Assembly (NCBI RefSeq): GCF_009834565.1
Contig: NZ_CP019428.1
Coordinates: 4,526,001 to 4,590,000 of the forward strand
Length of the DNA: 64,000 bases
Source: Pseudomonas sp. R76
GTDB taxonomy: Bacteria > Pseudomonadota > Gammaproteobacteria > Pseudomonadales > Pseudomonadaceae
Direction: 5' to 3'
Shown: positions 1 through 7,690 of the stretch, one piece after another
Layout: every line of letters begins with the position of its first letter
How positions within the stretch are numbered: position 1 is the first letter of the stretch
Notes under the pieces: generated by a model
Database searches by the model: none
Told to the model about the DNA's origin: nothing
What the model saw: only the letters and a program-made list of their open reading frames with translations
Program-made: the position numbers and the translations under genes

Positions 1-222
1 AACGTTTGCATACTTCCTGAGGGAGAGAGAAAGCGTCCTTGTTTTATCAGTAACTTTCGTAGGGGACTCGATAAGTCTTCTTACCGAATAGAAACCGATA
101 AAGATGTCGCGCTCGAGCTGGGCTACCTGATCATCAGCAAGGCCTTTCGAAGTCTTAAGGGTCTTCAGGCGTTTAGCCAATTTTAGCAGCGGACTCTTCC
201 AGTTTTCACTTTCCCAGACCAT
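1..222 (-). CDS. hypothetical protein, N-terminal part (runs off left edge)
   Basis: An open frame of 74 codons begins at the ATG at 222 and is still open at base 1, so the gene continues outside the window. The peptide starts MVWESENWKSPLLKLAKRL and continues with a Lys/Leu-rich helix and a segment like LERDIFIGFYSVRRLIE. It contains no stop and its composition looks like a real protein. No family is recognised. It points the same way as the ATPase gene and the Sir2 remnant upstream, and may belong to the same accessory block. Confidence 0.5.
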   Translation of the reverse strand, partial: MVWESENWKSPLLKLAKRLKTLKTSKGLADDQVAQLERDIFIGFYSVRRLIESPTKVTDKTRTLSLSLRKYANV

Positions 223-268
223 ATTGTAAGTCCTACGATTTGAACCGATGGGCAGAATCGAAGCGCGC

Positions 269-397
269 TCATAGTCTAGGCGGCACATCTCTGTATGCTG
301 GGATGCCGATCTCGGCTGAAGCGCGGGCACCAGTGAATACAACAATGTGCTGAGCATCCTTCAATTGCTGAGCTAAGGCGTCGGTGCTCGTGAACAT
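269..397 (-). pseudogene. truncated Sir2-family NAD-dependent deacylase (N-terminal remnant)
   Basis: A 42-codon frame reads MFTSTDALAQQLKDAQHIVV, then FTGARASAEIGIPAYRD, and stops within five codons. This matches the NAD-binding N-terminus of sirtuins, whose consensus is FTGAGxSAESGIPxFRD. The second Gly of GAG is Arg here and the Ser of AES is Ile, and the remaining roughly 200 residues (catalytic His, zinc ribbon) are missing. It is therefore a decayed fragment rather than a working enzyme. It lies between a partial unknown gene and a Rad50-like ATPase. Sir2 domains are known from several anti-phage systems, but a housekeeping CobB-type origin is equally possible. Confidence 0.6.
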
Positions 398-565
398 TCT
401 TCAGGGCCTGATTTCAGCTGAGGTGTCGACATTTTAATCGTTGGATAGGCTGCTGATGATTGTAGGCCATTTACTTAGAGATCCAAGTCAACCGGATGTC
501 ATTTTGCCTCGTAGAATCGAGAGGCGTCGGATGGTCACGTCGCCTCGGCCTGGAACTCAGGTCAG

Positions 566-3211
566 TCATTTCGTACGTAATTGCAAAGCGTTAAGTGATT
601 CAAGCGTCTGCACCACCAATTCAACCACACCCACGTCGAAGTCCTCGCGATTTGCCTCCTCGTGGGTGCCCTTGTTCAGATATACCCAAACCAAGGATTG
701 CTCTGGTATGCCTAGGACGTGATCCAAAGCTTGGATAATGGGCGCCTTGTCAGCATGCTCGAAATTCGGCGCCCCCCTTAGCTTCGCTCTGATTCCTTCG
801 CACAGATGACGGAGTGCCGGTTCAGCTCCCGAGCCTGCGATCTTCAAAGTCAGGAGACCTTGATCACAGCGACCAAGCCATCCCCAAATTTTTCCGCTCA
901 ACATCTCAAGTGCTTGGCGTGAGGCACCTAAGGCAGCTCTGTCATCCCCCCGCTCGACGGCTGCACGAGCATTGAGCAAATAGGATTGAGTCGTCGCATT
1001 TCCCAAAACGCGAGGATGATAGTTTCCGCTGTGATGCCTGAACGCATAAGCAGTCCAGTGCTCTGGCGCGACGTGGTTCTGAATGTCCTTAATGAATTCG
1101 TTGCTGTGACAAGTCACGATGATCTGAGTCCCCACGAAACGGTCGCGTTCAAATATCGTCTCTCGTATGCCCTGGCGGTGTTCGTGATCGATAGCGTTAA
1201 TTGCGTCGTCGAATACGATCACGGGAGCTCTGATACTCAGACACTTCGCCAACAAAATGGAAAGGCCCAAGCATCTAACGTGACCTTCACTGAGAATTTG
1301 CAGCGCGTCGACGCGAGCAGCAGGTGTGCCACGAAAACTCAATTCGATACGCCCTTCCCCTGTCACTGGGAGGTACAGGGCTGACAGCTTGTCTGCGTCC
1401 AAATCGCGCACATTGAACTCGTTGTAAAGCTCCAACGTCAGGGCATTCAGTCCGGCCATTAAAGTACCTGGCAGTTCGGTACGGTAACGACGTAAGAGAC
1501 TTAAAAACTGGTCGTAGGCGTTGCGTATACGTGTGTCGCGAGCAATCGCTACCACCTCCTCAGCAACCTGCTGGATAAGCAGAGCGTTGTCAGCAGCGAA
1601 CGCCGCGATTCTACATCTGGCACCAGCAATAGCCTGCAAGGTTTGTTGACGATTGGAAGCCAATGTAGTTACACCGATGCGAGCCTGATTGAGCCTGTCG
1701 CGCTCGTCGATTAGACCTTGGCGGTCATCGAGGATCACTCGAGATGCGACGTCGCGCGCTTCGAGTTCAGTTGCCAAATCAACTGCTCTCTGGGCCAACG
1801 ATTTCCCTGTTTCATCAGGTTGGAAACCATCCACCCACCACGCCCGCTGAGCATCGACACCTGGATCCGCAAGATAGCGTTGAACGGGTAACGGACTCTG
1901 GATCGTTGCTCCTACACGTTGCGCGAAGGTAGCTAGAAATATCCGCAATGCTTCCGACGCGGCGTTTCGTGCAGCAATTGCAGTTCGCTGACGGGCTTGT
2001 AGCTCAGCCAGCTCCCTCAAACCTGCCAGGCCATCGTTGGCCTTTTGGTACGGATTGTGGAGAGCGTGATAGTCGCCATCAAGCGGGGTATCACAGGCAG
2101 GACAATGGTCACCAACGACCTGTTGAAGACCTAGTACCGCTGTATATAAATCCTGAAATGAGATGTCGTTACTGCGCTGTGCCAACTGACCTTCTAGATC
2201 ATTTAGTGCCCTTTGCGCCGTTTCCGCTGCGGTGTAGGCATTGATGAGAGCGGCAGCACTCACGCCGAAAATTGCAGGGGCTGGCTGGTTGATCGCCTGC
2301 TCGAGTTCCTGCAATCGCCCCGGATGTTCTGGACTGCCTATTGCAGCCAACAGCTGCGCATAGCTCATTCCTGGACTGTATGAGTTGGCGTAGTTTTGCT
2401 CTGCCTGAGCATGTCGGATTAAGGCAGCGCCCTCGTCTGCGACAGTCGCATTATCTTGATTTAACGTCGCTTGCTTGGCCAAAAGCTCTTGGTTTTTCAC
2501 AGCCACCAAGGTTAGTTGACCTTCCATAGAATCATTGAAGTGCCCAACAAAATCATTGAACTGATCCATACCGAAGAGAGCAGCTATCAGCTCGGTTTTC
2601 TGCCCTGCAGGCTTTGCAGCTATGCGAGAGAATGCGTCTATTCGATTCTTCTCGACGAAGCAAAAGCGGTAAGCGTCTGCGTCCGCCATCACAGGTACTT
2701 GCCGGCCTTCAAAATCAGTTGCGAGTAAAACTGGCCGTGCAAAACGGCCCTCGTGCGAGTTGGAAAGATAACGGTCAGCTGCAATCCGTTTGATGTCTCC
2801 CTCATCTACTGCACCGAGCAAGGCAAATTCCAGCGCTTCACACAGGCTGGTTTTCCCGCTGCCATTCGGGCCGTAAAACATGACGATCCGCTTGTGCAGC
2901 TCGAACGGCTCAGGTTGTCTGAACCCTCGAAATGGCCCCACTGTAAGATGATGCAGCTTACGAAAAGCCCATCCCGCTCTGGCCTCGGCGGCCTGGGGCA
3001 CTGGCTCATCCGGAGATGTGGCAGGCAGGGATAATCGAGCTAATTCGCTCAGAACAAAGGATCGTTGACTGCGCTGCCTAGAGCTTGCCGCGACGGCAGG
3101 GAAATTCACCGACACCATATTGGCGAATCGACGCGCGTCTTCGGAAGCTCCGCTGTCTGGTCGGTGAAGCCAATGAACGAACTGCTGGAAATCCTGCAAT
3201 GCCGACGTCAT
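566..3211 (-). CDS. Rad50/SbcC-like AAA ATPase with zinc hook
   Basis: The 881-aa product has the layout of an SMC/Rad50-type ATPase. A Walker A motif (GPNGSGKT) lies at about residues 114–121. A coiled region follows, broken by a CPAC zinc hook at about 370–373. An ABC-type signature (LSEGH), a Walker B (VIVFDDA) with D-loop (NAID) and a switch His (VTCHS) lie near the C-terminal third. About 110 N-terminal residues precede the P-loop and about 150 C-terminal residues follow the ATPase, ending in an acidic helical segment. The start is the ATG at 3211, five bases after GGAGG; the GTG at 3250 lacks such a site. No nuclease partner (SbcD/Mre11, TOPRIM) is nearby. Lone ATPases of this type are common in phage-defence islands, but that role is an inference here. 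Confidence 0.8.
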   Translation of the reverse strand: MTSALQDFQQFVHWLHRPDSGASEDARRFANMVSVNFPAVAASSRQRSQRSFVLSELARLSLPATSPDEPVPQAAEARAGWAFRKLHHLTVGPFRGFRQPEPFELHKRIVMFYGPNGSGKTSLCEALEFALLGAVDEGDIKRIAADRYLSNSHEGRFARPVLLATDFEGRQVPVMADADAYRFCFVEKNRIDAFSRIAAKPAGQKTELIAALFGMDQFNDFVGHFNDSMEGQLTLVAVKNQELLAKQATLNQDNATVADEGAALIRHAQAEQNYANSYSPGMSYAQLLAAIGSPEHPGRLQELEQAINQPAPAIFGVSAAALINAYTAAETAQRALNDLEGQLAQRSNDISFQDLYTAVLGLQQVVGDHCPACDTPLDGDYHALHNPYQKANDGLAGLRELAELQARQRTAIAARNAASEALRIFLATFAQRVGATIQSPLPVQRYLADPGVDAQRAWWVDGFQPDETGKSLAQRAVDLATELEARDVASRVILDDRQGLIDERDRLNQARIGVTTLASNRQQTLQAIAGARCRIAAFAADNALLIQQVAEEVVAIARDTRIRNAYDQFLSLLRRYRTELPGTLMAGLNALTLELYNEFNVRDLDADKLSALYLPVTGEGRIELSFRGTPAARVDALQILSEGHVRCLGLSILLAKCLSIRAPVIVFDDAINAIDHEHRQGIRETIFERDRFVGTQIIVTCHSNEFIKDIQNHVAPEHWTAYAFRHHSGNYHPRVLGNATTQSYLLNARAAVERGDDRAALGASRQALEMLSGKIWGWLGRCDQGLLTLKIAGSGAEPALRHLCEGIRAKLRGAPNFEHADKAPIIQALDHVLGIPEQSLVWVYLNKGTHEEANREDFDVGVVELVVQTLESLNALQLRTK

Positions 3212-3485
3212 CCATTCCTCCCGGCGCTGCACATGAGCGCGATGGCTCACATTACATCGGGCAGCGACGGAAACCTACGGTCACGTCGTGGCAAAACGCC
3301 TTGATTGACACAAAACGGGCGGCTATAGCACTCCTCCCGTGATAAATTCGATTGAGCTGCCCTGCATGGTTTAGGCGTTTGACGTAGTCAGGGTAAACCC
3401 ACGGTTTTACCGGTATTTCGCACTGTCCCGTGCCCAGCCCTCATGGCACTATCGGAACTAACGAATGCCCATTTAAGGAAAAAAA

Positions 3486-3836
3486 ATGAAGCTCAAGGGA
3501 AGAGATGGAGTAGAAGTTGCAATTCCGGCTGGAGCCCACGGGTTGCAAGGCCGAGATGGAAGAATGGTCGCTATCCCAAAAGGTGGCCACGGTCTTCAAG
3601 GACGAGATGGGCGAATGGTAGCGATCAAGCCGGGCGGTCACGGTCTCCAAGGTCGGGATGGAAGGATGGCTGCGATTCCGAAGGGGGGCCACGGCCTTCA
3701 AGGAAGGGATGGGCGTATGGTCGCGATTCCGGCAGGTGGACACGGCCTTCAAGGGAGAGATGGGCGCATGGTTGCCATTCCTAAAGGTAAGCACGGTGTA
3801 GAAAATGATAAAGGCCGTATGCAGGCAAAGGGTTAG
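3486..3836 (+). CDS. small basic tandem-repeat protein
   Basis: This 116-aa protein is made almost wholly of a 17-residue unit, GGHGLQGRDGRMVAIPK, repeated about six times with degenerate first and last copies. The invariant core is HG-x-x-GRDG-x-x-x-x-I-P. The regular Gly and alternating hydrophobic pattern would suit a beta-solenoid or beta-roll, which is an inference. There is no signal peptide or membrane segment and the protein is strongly basic. The start follows TAAGGA at seven bases. Because the DNA repeats every 51 bp, other frames are also open, but only this one has a ribosome binding site and keeps a clean repeat. It lies 79 bp upstream of the membrane-anchored protein on the same strand. 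No known family is recognised. Confidence 0.6.
   Translation: MKLKGRDGVEVAIPAGAHGLQGRDGRMVAIPKGGHGLQGRDGRMVAIKPGGHGLQGRDGRMAAIPKGGHGLQGRDGRMVAIPAGGHGLQGRDGRMVAIPKGKHGVENDKGRMQAKG
3492..3800 (+). repeat. 51-bp in-frame tandem repeats, about 6 copies
   Basis: The period is visible as repeated 'ggtcaaggacgagatgg'-type blocks near 3549, 3600, 3651, 3702 and 3753. Copies differ mainly at third codon positions and at a Pro/Lys/Ala position, so selection on the protein is likely. Copy number could vary by slippage or recombination. Confidence 0.85.
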
Positions 3837-3915
3837 CACCTGCGCAATGTCAGCATCTTTCCTACCAATCGCATCCATATTGGCGATCTAGAAGTAGTTA
3901 TACAAGGATAGGTAT

Positions 3916-4704
3916 ATGCCTAGCGAACTTAAAAAAGTCGAACGTCGCCGCAAAGCCCGAAAAAAACTGGATGAATTAGCCACTCGAGAAGATCAGGTTC
4001 TTGTAATCCACTATTCCTGCGAAAGCTTCTATGATCGACCGGAAGGTCAAACCCCTAGAGTTACATCAATTGCAGTTCGCAATTATGCAAACGGCCAAAC
4101 AGCTTCTTTTTCAATTCACAAGGTTGCTGAGCTGAAGCACGTACCCTTTGGAGAGATTGGCAACAACTACGATCAACTAGAGAAAGAAATGCTTTCTGAA
4201 TTTTACGACTATGTAAGGCAGCATAAACCTTACGACTGGGTTCACTGGAATATGAGAGACATTAATTACGGTTTCCCAGCGTTGGAGCATCGATTTAAGA
4301 TCCTCGGAGGCGAACCAGTTGAGATCGACGAATCTAAAAAATTCGACCTATCGCGTGCACTCGTTGCAATATATGGAAATGCCTACATCTCCCACCCGCG
4401 CATCGAAAAACTGATGGAAAAAAATCGAATCACAACCAAAGATCTATTAAACGGTCAGGGTGAAGCAGATGCATTCGACAACCATGAATACGTCAAACTC
4501 CATCAGTCGACCTTACGAAAGGTCGATGTACTAGCAAATTTCCTTGGCAGGACTTTAGATGGTTCTCTTAAAACCAATGCCAAGTGGAAAGACACACACG
4601 GATTTTCGCCAAAAATTATTGGCGAATATATAGCGATGCACTGGGTGTTCACGTTGCTAGTCGGGCTCATCGGCATAGCGTCAGCGCTATACTCGGTGCT
4701 CTAG
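3916..4704 (+). CDS. C-terminally membrane-anchored protein, possible degenerate DnaQ-like fold
   Basis: The product has 262 aa: a charged N-terminal helix (1–25), a soluble domain (about 27–225) and a single hydrophobic segment at about 240–260 ending at the C-terminus (tail anchor). The soluble part can be read as a DEDD exonuclease pattern: strand VLVIHYSCES where DxE would lie, strand VTSIAVRNYANG, helix LEKEMLSEFYDYV, then VHWNMRDINYGF like the HNxxFD motif, and a last helix KVDVLANFLGRTL like the H/D motif. The first acidic residue is missing, so activity is doubtful. This is inference; no family is recognised. The gene is visibly more A/T-rich than the core genes, and the repeat-protein gene precedes it on the same strand, so the two may be one operon. 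Confidence 0.7.
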   Translation: MPSELKKVERRRKARKKLDELATREDQVLVIHYSCESFYDRPEGQTPRVTSIAVRNYANGQTASFSIHKVAELKHVPFGEIGNNYDQLEKEMLSEFYDYVRQHKPYDWVHWNMRDINYGFPALEHRFKILGGEPVEIDESKKFDLSRALVAIYGNAYISHPRIEKLMEKNRITTKDLLNGQGEADAFDNHEYVKLHQSTLRKVDVLANFLGRTLDGSLKTNAKWKDTHGFSPKIIGEYIAMHWVFTLLVGLIGIASALYSVL

Positions 4705-4936
4705 CCTAGTAATTGACCGAAGCCCCTCAACCGTGGGAATCGCCTGAAGCTCAGGGCCTTGTCCTACTTCGGCAACACCTGACTTGGTTGAAGAACCAAC
4801 ATGAGAAAACACCCGCACAGTCGCACCTTTCACAAAATTCGAAGAAATGTTTAATGCCACTCTCCTTCACGAGTATGGCATCACCTACTTCGCTGAGGCC
4901 AAAGTACGGACAGGGCTAACGGTTTACCGTGCGTCA

Positions 4937-5320
4937 TCACTGAACGCTACGTGGAGACGGGTGCGGTTGCCCTTTAGTAAGTCGCAGGTAATCGCGAAGG
5001 CTAGCACGTCCATTGTACCGCTGGAACGTCGCTAGTACGTACCGCGAGTTCTCCGTCGTCATCACCCAAAATCGCCCTTCACGCTCGACTTTGACTACAT
5101 CAGAAGTGCGGATCAAATGACCATCGCCAAACCGCCCATACTGGTCTTTGCGCTTGTGACCAAAAACAACACCGATGCCTGCGCGAGACCTGATGGAAAC
5201 ACCGCAGAGATAGGCGGTCACTGGCACATCAAAACCTTGTTCCTGGGCTTTGATTATTCGCTTGAGATCAAAATCTGTATGGCGTTTGCCGTGAAAATTC
5301 ACATCTAGTGTGTCCAGCAT
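4937..5320 (-). CDS. hypothetical protein (127 aa)
   Basis: The product is a soluble 127-aa protein starting MLDTLDVNFHGKRHTDFDL, with a beta-rich middle (VVFGHKRKDQYGRFGDGH) and a basic C-terminus. GGAG seven bases before the ATG supports the start. It has no signal peptide or membrane segment and no family is recognised. It is the last of three small minus-strand genes with gaps of 50–90 bp, possibly one transcript. About 230 bp between it and the preceding plus-strand gene hold no convincing gene. Confidence 0.5.
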   Translation of the reverse strand: MLDTLDVNFHGKRHTDFDLKRIIKAQEQGFDVPVTAYLCGVSIRSRAGIGVVFGHKRKDQYGRFGDGHLIRTSDVVKVEREGRFWVMTTENSRYVLATFQRYNGRASLRDYLRLTKGQPHPSPRSVQ

Positions 5321-5410
5321 CGTTGGGCTCCGGTTGCGGTCTGTAAGGAGTTATCAAGAATTGCACACGCAACCAGGCGCGCTGGTACCGTGGGGGATTA
5401 CTGGTAAATT

Positions 5411-5857
5411 TCAGGCTGATCGCATCATGCTTGAGAGAAAGACGGGCCTCAGGTTGACCAGCGCTTCAATCTGGAAGTCTCGCTGGTGTGAGGTGTGATA
5501 CACCGCCCCCTTAGCCACTTCCAGCAAGCAAACCTCAGAACCAGACCTGTCTTCACCTACGGTTACTCTGGTTAACCGCTCCATCTGCCAGCCCCCGGAC
5601 TTATTCATCCAAGATGGCGTCACAGCCATAATCTCGGTGATAGCTAAATCTGCGCCTTGGCTTACCAACATTTTTTGAAGCTGGTGGGTGTCGTCAATCA
5701 TCACCGCGCACTCGCTGAGCCGACCCTCATTTTCGACGCTAAGGGTTAAGTGATACCAAGGCGTTCGGAGCAGCCTTGAGACTCCACGCCAATGGGATAC
5801 GCCTTCCCCGAACATTCCTGGGACGCCTATCAGGTCGTTGTCTAAGGTTCTGAACAT
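5411..5857 (-). CDS. hypothetical protein (148 aa)
   Basis: The product starts MFRTLDNDLIGVPGMFGEG. The ATG at 5857 follows TTGAGGCGACAC, which gives GAGG six bases away; the upstream TTG at 5869 is a weaker choice. The protein is soluble and mixed alpha/beta. No motif or family is recognised. It lies between two other small minus-strand genes in the block next to the HTH regulator. Confidence 0.5.
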   Translation of the reverse strand: MFRTLDNDLIGVPGMFGEGVSHWRGVSRLLRTPWYHLTLSVENEGRLSECAVMIDDTHQLQKMLVSQGADLAITEIMAVTPSWMNKSGGWQMERLTRVTVGEDRSGSEVCLLEVAKGAVYHTSHQRDFQIEALVNLRPVFLSSMMRSA

Positions 5858-5911
5858 GTGTCGCCTCAAGCTGCTGGCGCACGTCAGTTGCCCAGCAGAA
5901 CCGGTTGGTAA

Positions 5912-6307
5912 TCAGAAAAGGGAAAATATCGCTTCGATAGAAGCAGACTTACGATGGCCTGGCCCGAGCAAGACGTAGACCGTGTTGCGTGTTTCGAATA
6001 GGTAGCCTTCCTTGAAAGCGGTGCCCATGCTTGAGCGCACCCAATGACCTGGTTCGAAACGCCGCTGCTCGTCGTGCACAACTTTGTGGGCAAACATAAA
6101 CATTGGCTGGCAGCCTGCGGCGGTAACTTTCGCTCGCTCTTCGTCGGTGACGATGGCGTCTAGGATCGTCCACTCTTCTACGGCGCAGAGAGGCATCCAT
6201 TTGTAGCGCTTTCTGGCCAACGCGACGGCTTCGTCGAGGGTAAGTTCGGAACCTTGCAGCTCAATGCCCTCCTCCCCCAGCAAACCATGCTCCTTGGGAC
6301 TAACCAC
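5912..6307 (-). CDS. DUF6957-like small protein
   Basis: The 131-aa product has the pattern LTLDEAVALARKRY, then EEWTILDAIVTDEERA, then a basic FEPGHWVRSS segment and ETRNTVYVLLGPG. This is the pattern remembered for the Pseudomonas DUF6957 family, whose function is unknown. The start is a GTG at 6307, since the nearby ATG runs straight into a stop. The gene is divergent from an HTH regulator and shares a 133-bp intergenic region with an operator-like palindrome, so it is the likely target of that regulator. Confidence 0.65.
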   Translation of the reverse strand: MVSPKEHGLLGEEGIELQGSELTLDEAVALARKRYKWMPLCAVEEWTILDAIVTDEERAKVTAAGCQPMFMFAHKVVHDEQRRFEPGHWVRSSMGTAFKEGYLFETRNTVYVLLGPGHRKSASIEAIFSLF

Positions 6308-6372
6308 CCATCACCGCCTATCTCGACAATATTCGTAAATTAAAGCGCCTTCAGGAGCAAAGCGCCACTTAT

Positions 6373-6390
6373 ACAAATATATATGTTTGT
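6373..6390. promoter_or_regulatory. 18-bp operator-like palindrome
   Basis: The sequence ACAAATATATATGTTTGT is symmetric at 16 of 18 positions. It sits between the divergent starts at 6307 and 6441, where a Cro/CI-type regulator would be expected to bind. It overlaps an A/T-rich stretch that could also serve as a -10 region. Confidence 0.55.
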
Positions 6391-6440
6391 GTGGCGGCAG
6401 GCAAACACGGCATACCGTCTGCTTTTATGGGGATCATTGG

Positions 6441-6902
6441 ATGTCTCTGCGCCACTCCTACGCGGCAGTGCTTCGACTGCTACGCACTCAGAAAGGGCTG
6501 CTCCAGGCAAACCTCGCTGGCTCACTGACGCAAGCAAACATAAGTAGCCTCGAACTCGCCAAGAATTCAGCCACAGTCGATATGAGCGTTCAGATCGCTG
6601 CTGCCCTCAAAGTAGAGCCCATCACTCTTCTCGCACTTGCTGTCGCATCTCACGAAAAACGCACAGTGCGTGAGGTTCTCCTGGCTTCTCTGGCCGAAGT
6701 CGAAACCCTGAGTCTCGCAGACGTGCAACTGCCCACCGAACCTCAGCCTTTGACAACAGCAGTGGTCAAAGAGGCCCGCAAAAAATGGCTGGCGGTTCAG
6801 GATCTGAAAGCACGAGGATTCAGTCAGTCGCAGGCCGCAAAGGAGCTTGGAATTCCGGGTTCCACCTTGCGCCGGCTTTGGAATCGAAAATCTGACGGCT
6901 GA
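6441..6902 (+). CDS. HTH transcriptional regulator (Cro/CI-type plus second HTH)
   Basis: The 153-aa product has an N-terminal Cro/CI-like helix-turn-helix (about residues 5–60; LRTQKGLLQANLAGSLTQANISSLE) and a second HTH near the C-terminus (KARGFSQSQAAKELGIPGST). The ATG at 6441 follows GGGGA by about seven bases; an in-frame upstream ATG lies inside the operator palindrome and lacks a binding site. It is transcribed away from the DUF6957-like gene, so it probably controls that promoter and its own. Confidence 0.75.
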   Translation: MSLRHSYAAVLRLLRTQKGLLQANLAGSLTQANISSLELAKNSATVDMSVQIAAALKVEPITLLALAVASHEKRTVREVLLASLAEVETLSLADVQLPTEPQPLTTAVVKEARKKWLAVQDLKARGFSQSQAAKELGIPGSTLRRLWNRKSDG

Positions 6903-7332
6903 GTTTCTGTTTGTTAGATGATGGTGGAATCAGTAGCCGCTTCACCATCATTTCCTCAGGAACGAATAGGGGCATCGTCAGGTTGCGTCGACCGAAACTC
7001 GCATTCTCATCAGGTGGAATTGGGGACATTTTCAGGCGACGTAGGCAGGGTTCACTTAGATAAATCTGTGCGGACGGAGTGGAATGCGCTGGCAGAGATA
7101 TGAACAGATGCGGGAGTCGGATGGGCTAATTTTTGAACGGACGTACATCCGTATCCGAATACAGCCCTACCGTTCGTCGGATATAAATTCGGCTGCGCTG
7201 AAGGGTCAAAATGTCAACGTTGACATGATTTTGGTGATTTAAATGACACGTTAAACCCGACTAAAACCATTGATTTTCCAAGGTTTTATGTATTCTCAGT
7301 AAAAATGTCAATGCGGTGTCTTATCGGATAAG
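6903..7332. other. gene-free island edge with recombination-site-like repeats
   Basis: These 430 bases hold no convincing gene. They contain several symmetric elements: ACGGACGTACATCCGT (7137–7152, 14 of 16 symmetric), ATGTCAACGTTGACAT (7211–7226, perfect), a direct repeat AAAATGTCAA (7208 and 7302), and CTTATCGGATAAG (7320–7332, arms of 6 around one base). The last lies exactly where endA homology begins. This looks like the end of an integrative element with recombinase-binding sites, but no recombinase gene is inside the window. Confidence 0.5.
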
Positions 7333-7659
7333 CAAGTCAATGGCGACCGTAACAACTTCAGTTTTGGCTGGCTGCCGGTTCAACGTGGGCAGTACGGTTC
7401 GTGCCTGACCCAGGTGGACTTCAAGGCCAAGAAGGTCATGCCGCGCCCATCCATTCGCGGGATGATCGCCCGCACGTATTTCTATATGAGCAAACAGTAC
7501 GGCTTGCGCCTGTCAAAACAGGATAGGCAACTGTATGAAGCCTGGAACAAGACTTACCCGGTGCAAGCCTGGGAGCGCCAGCGCAACCAGACCGTAGCGT
7601 GCGTGATGGGGCGCGGGAATGAGTTTGTCGGCCCGGTAAACCTTAAGGCCTGCGGTTGA
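7333..7659 (+). pseudogene. endA: 5'-truncated endonuclease I
   Basis: The frame reads QVNGDRNNFSFGWLPVQ, then YGSC, VDFKAKK, IRGMIARTYFYMS, LRLSKQDRQLYEAW and ends at a normal stop. This is the C-terminal half of the periplasmic/secreted DNA-specific endonuclease I family. The signal peptide and the N-terminal part with the catalytic His region are absent. In-frame codons upstream of 7333 do not look like endA and run into the palindrome-rich edge. No start codon with a binding site precedes it, so it is a remnant left after insertion of the DNA to the left. Confidence 0.8.
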
Positions 7660-7662
7660 AAA

Positions 7663-7681
7663 TGGGCGGGACACCCGCCCA
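7663..7681. terminator. hairpin between convergent genes
   Basis: TGGGCGGG-ACA-CCCGCCCA is a strong 8-bp hairpin between the end of the endA remnant (+) and the SPOR lipoprotein gene (-). It lacks a long U-tract but follows AAA on one side. Confidence 0.5.
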
Positions 7682-7690
7682 ACTTGCCGG

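Noticed and set aside
3450..3490. Second hrp box starting GGAACT at about 3452
   Set aside because: No CCAC follows at 15–16 bases.
3492..3800. Regular 51-bp repeats as a CRISPR array
   Set aside because: The units abut without spacers and encode a conserved 17-residue peptide with a ribosome site; no cas genes are present.
4713..5035. Short plus-strand frames after the membrane-anchored protein
   Set aside because: No ribosome site, low-complexity peptides and overlap with a better minus-strand gene; one fragment (FEEMFNATLLHEYGITYF) might be a relic but no family is recognised.
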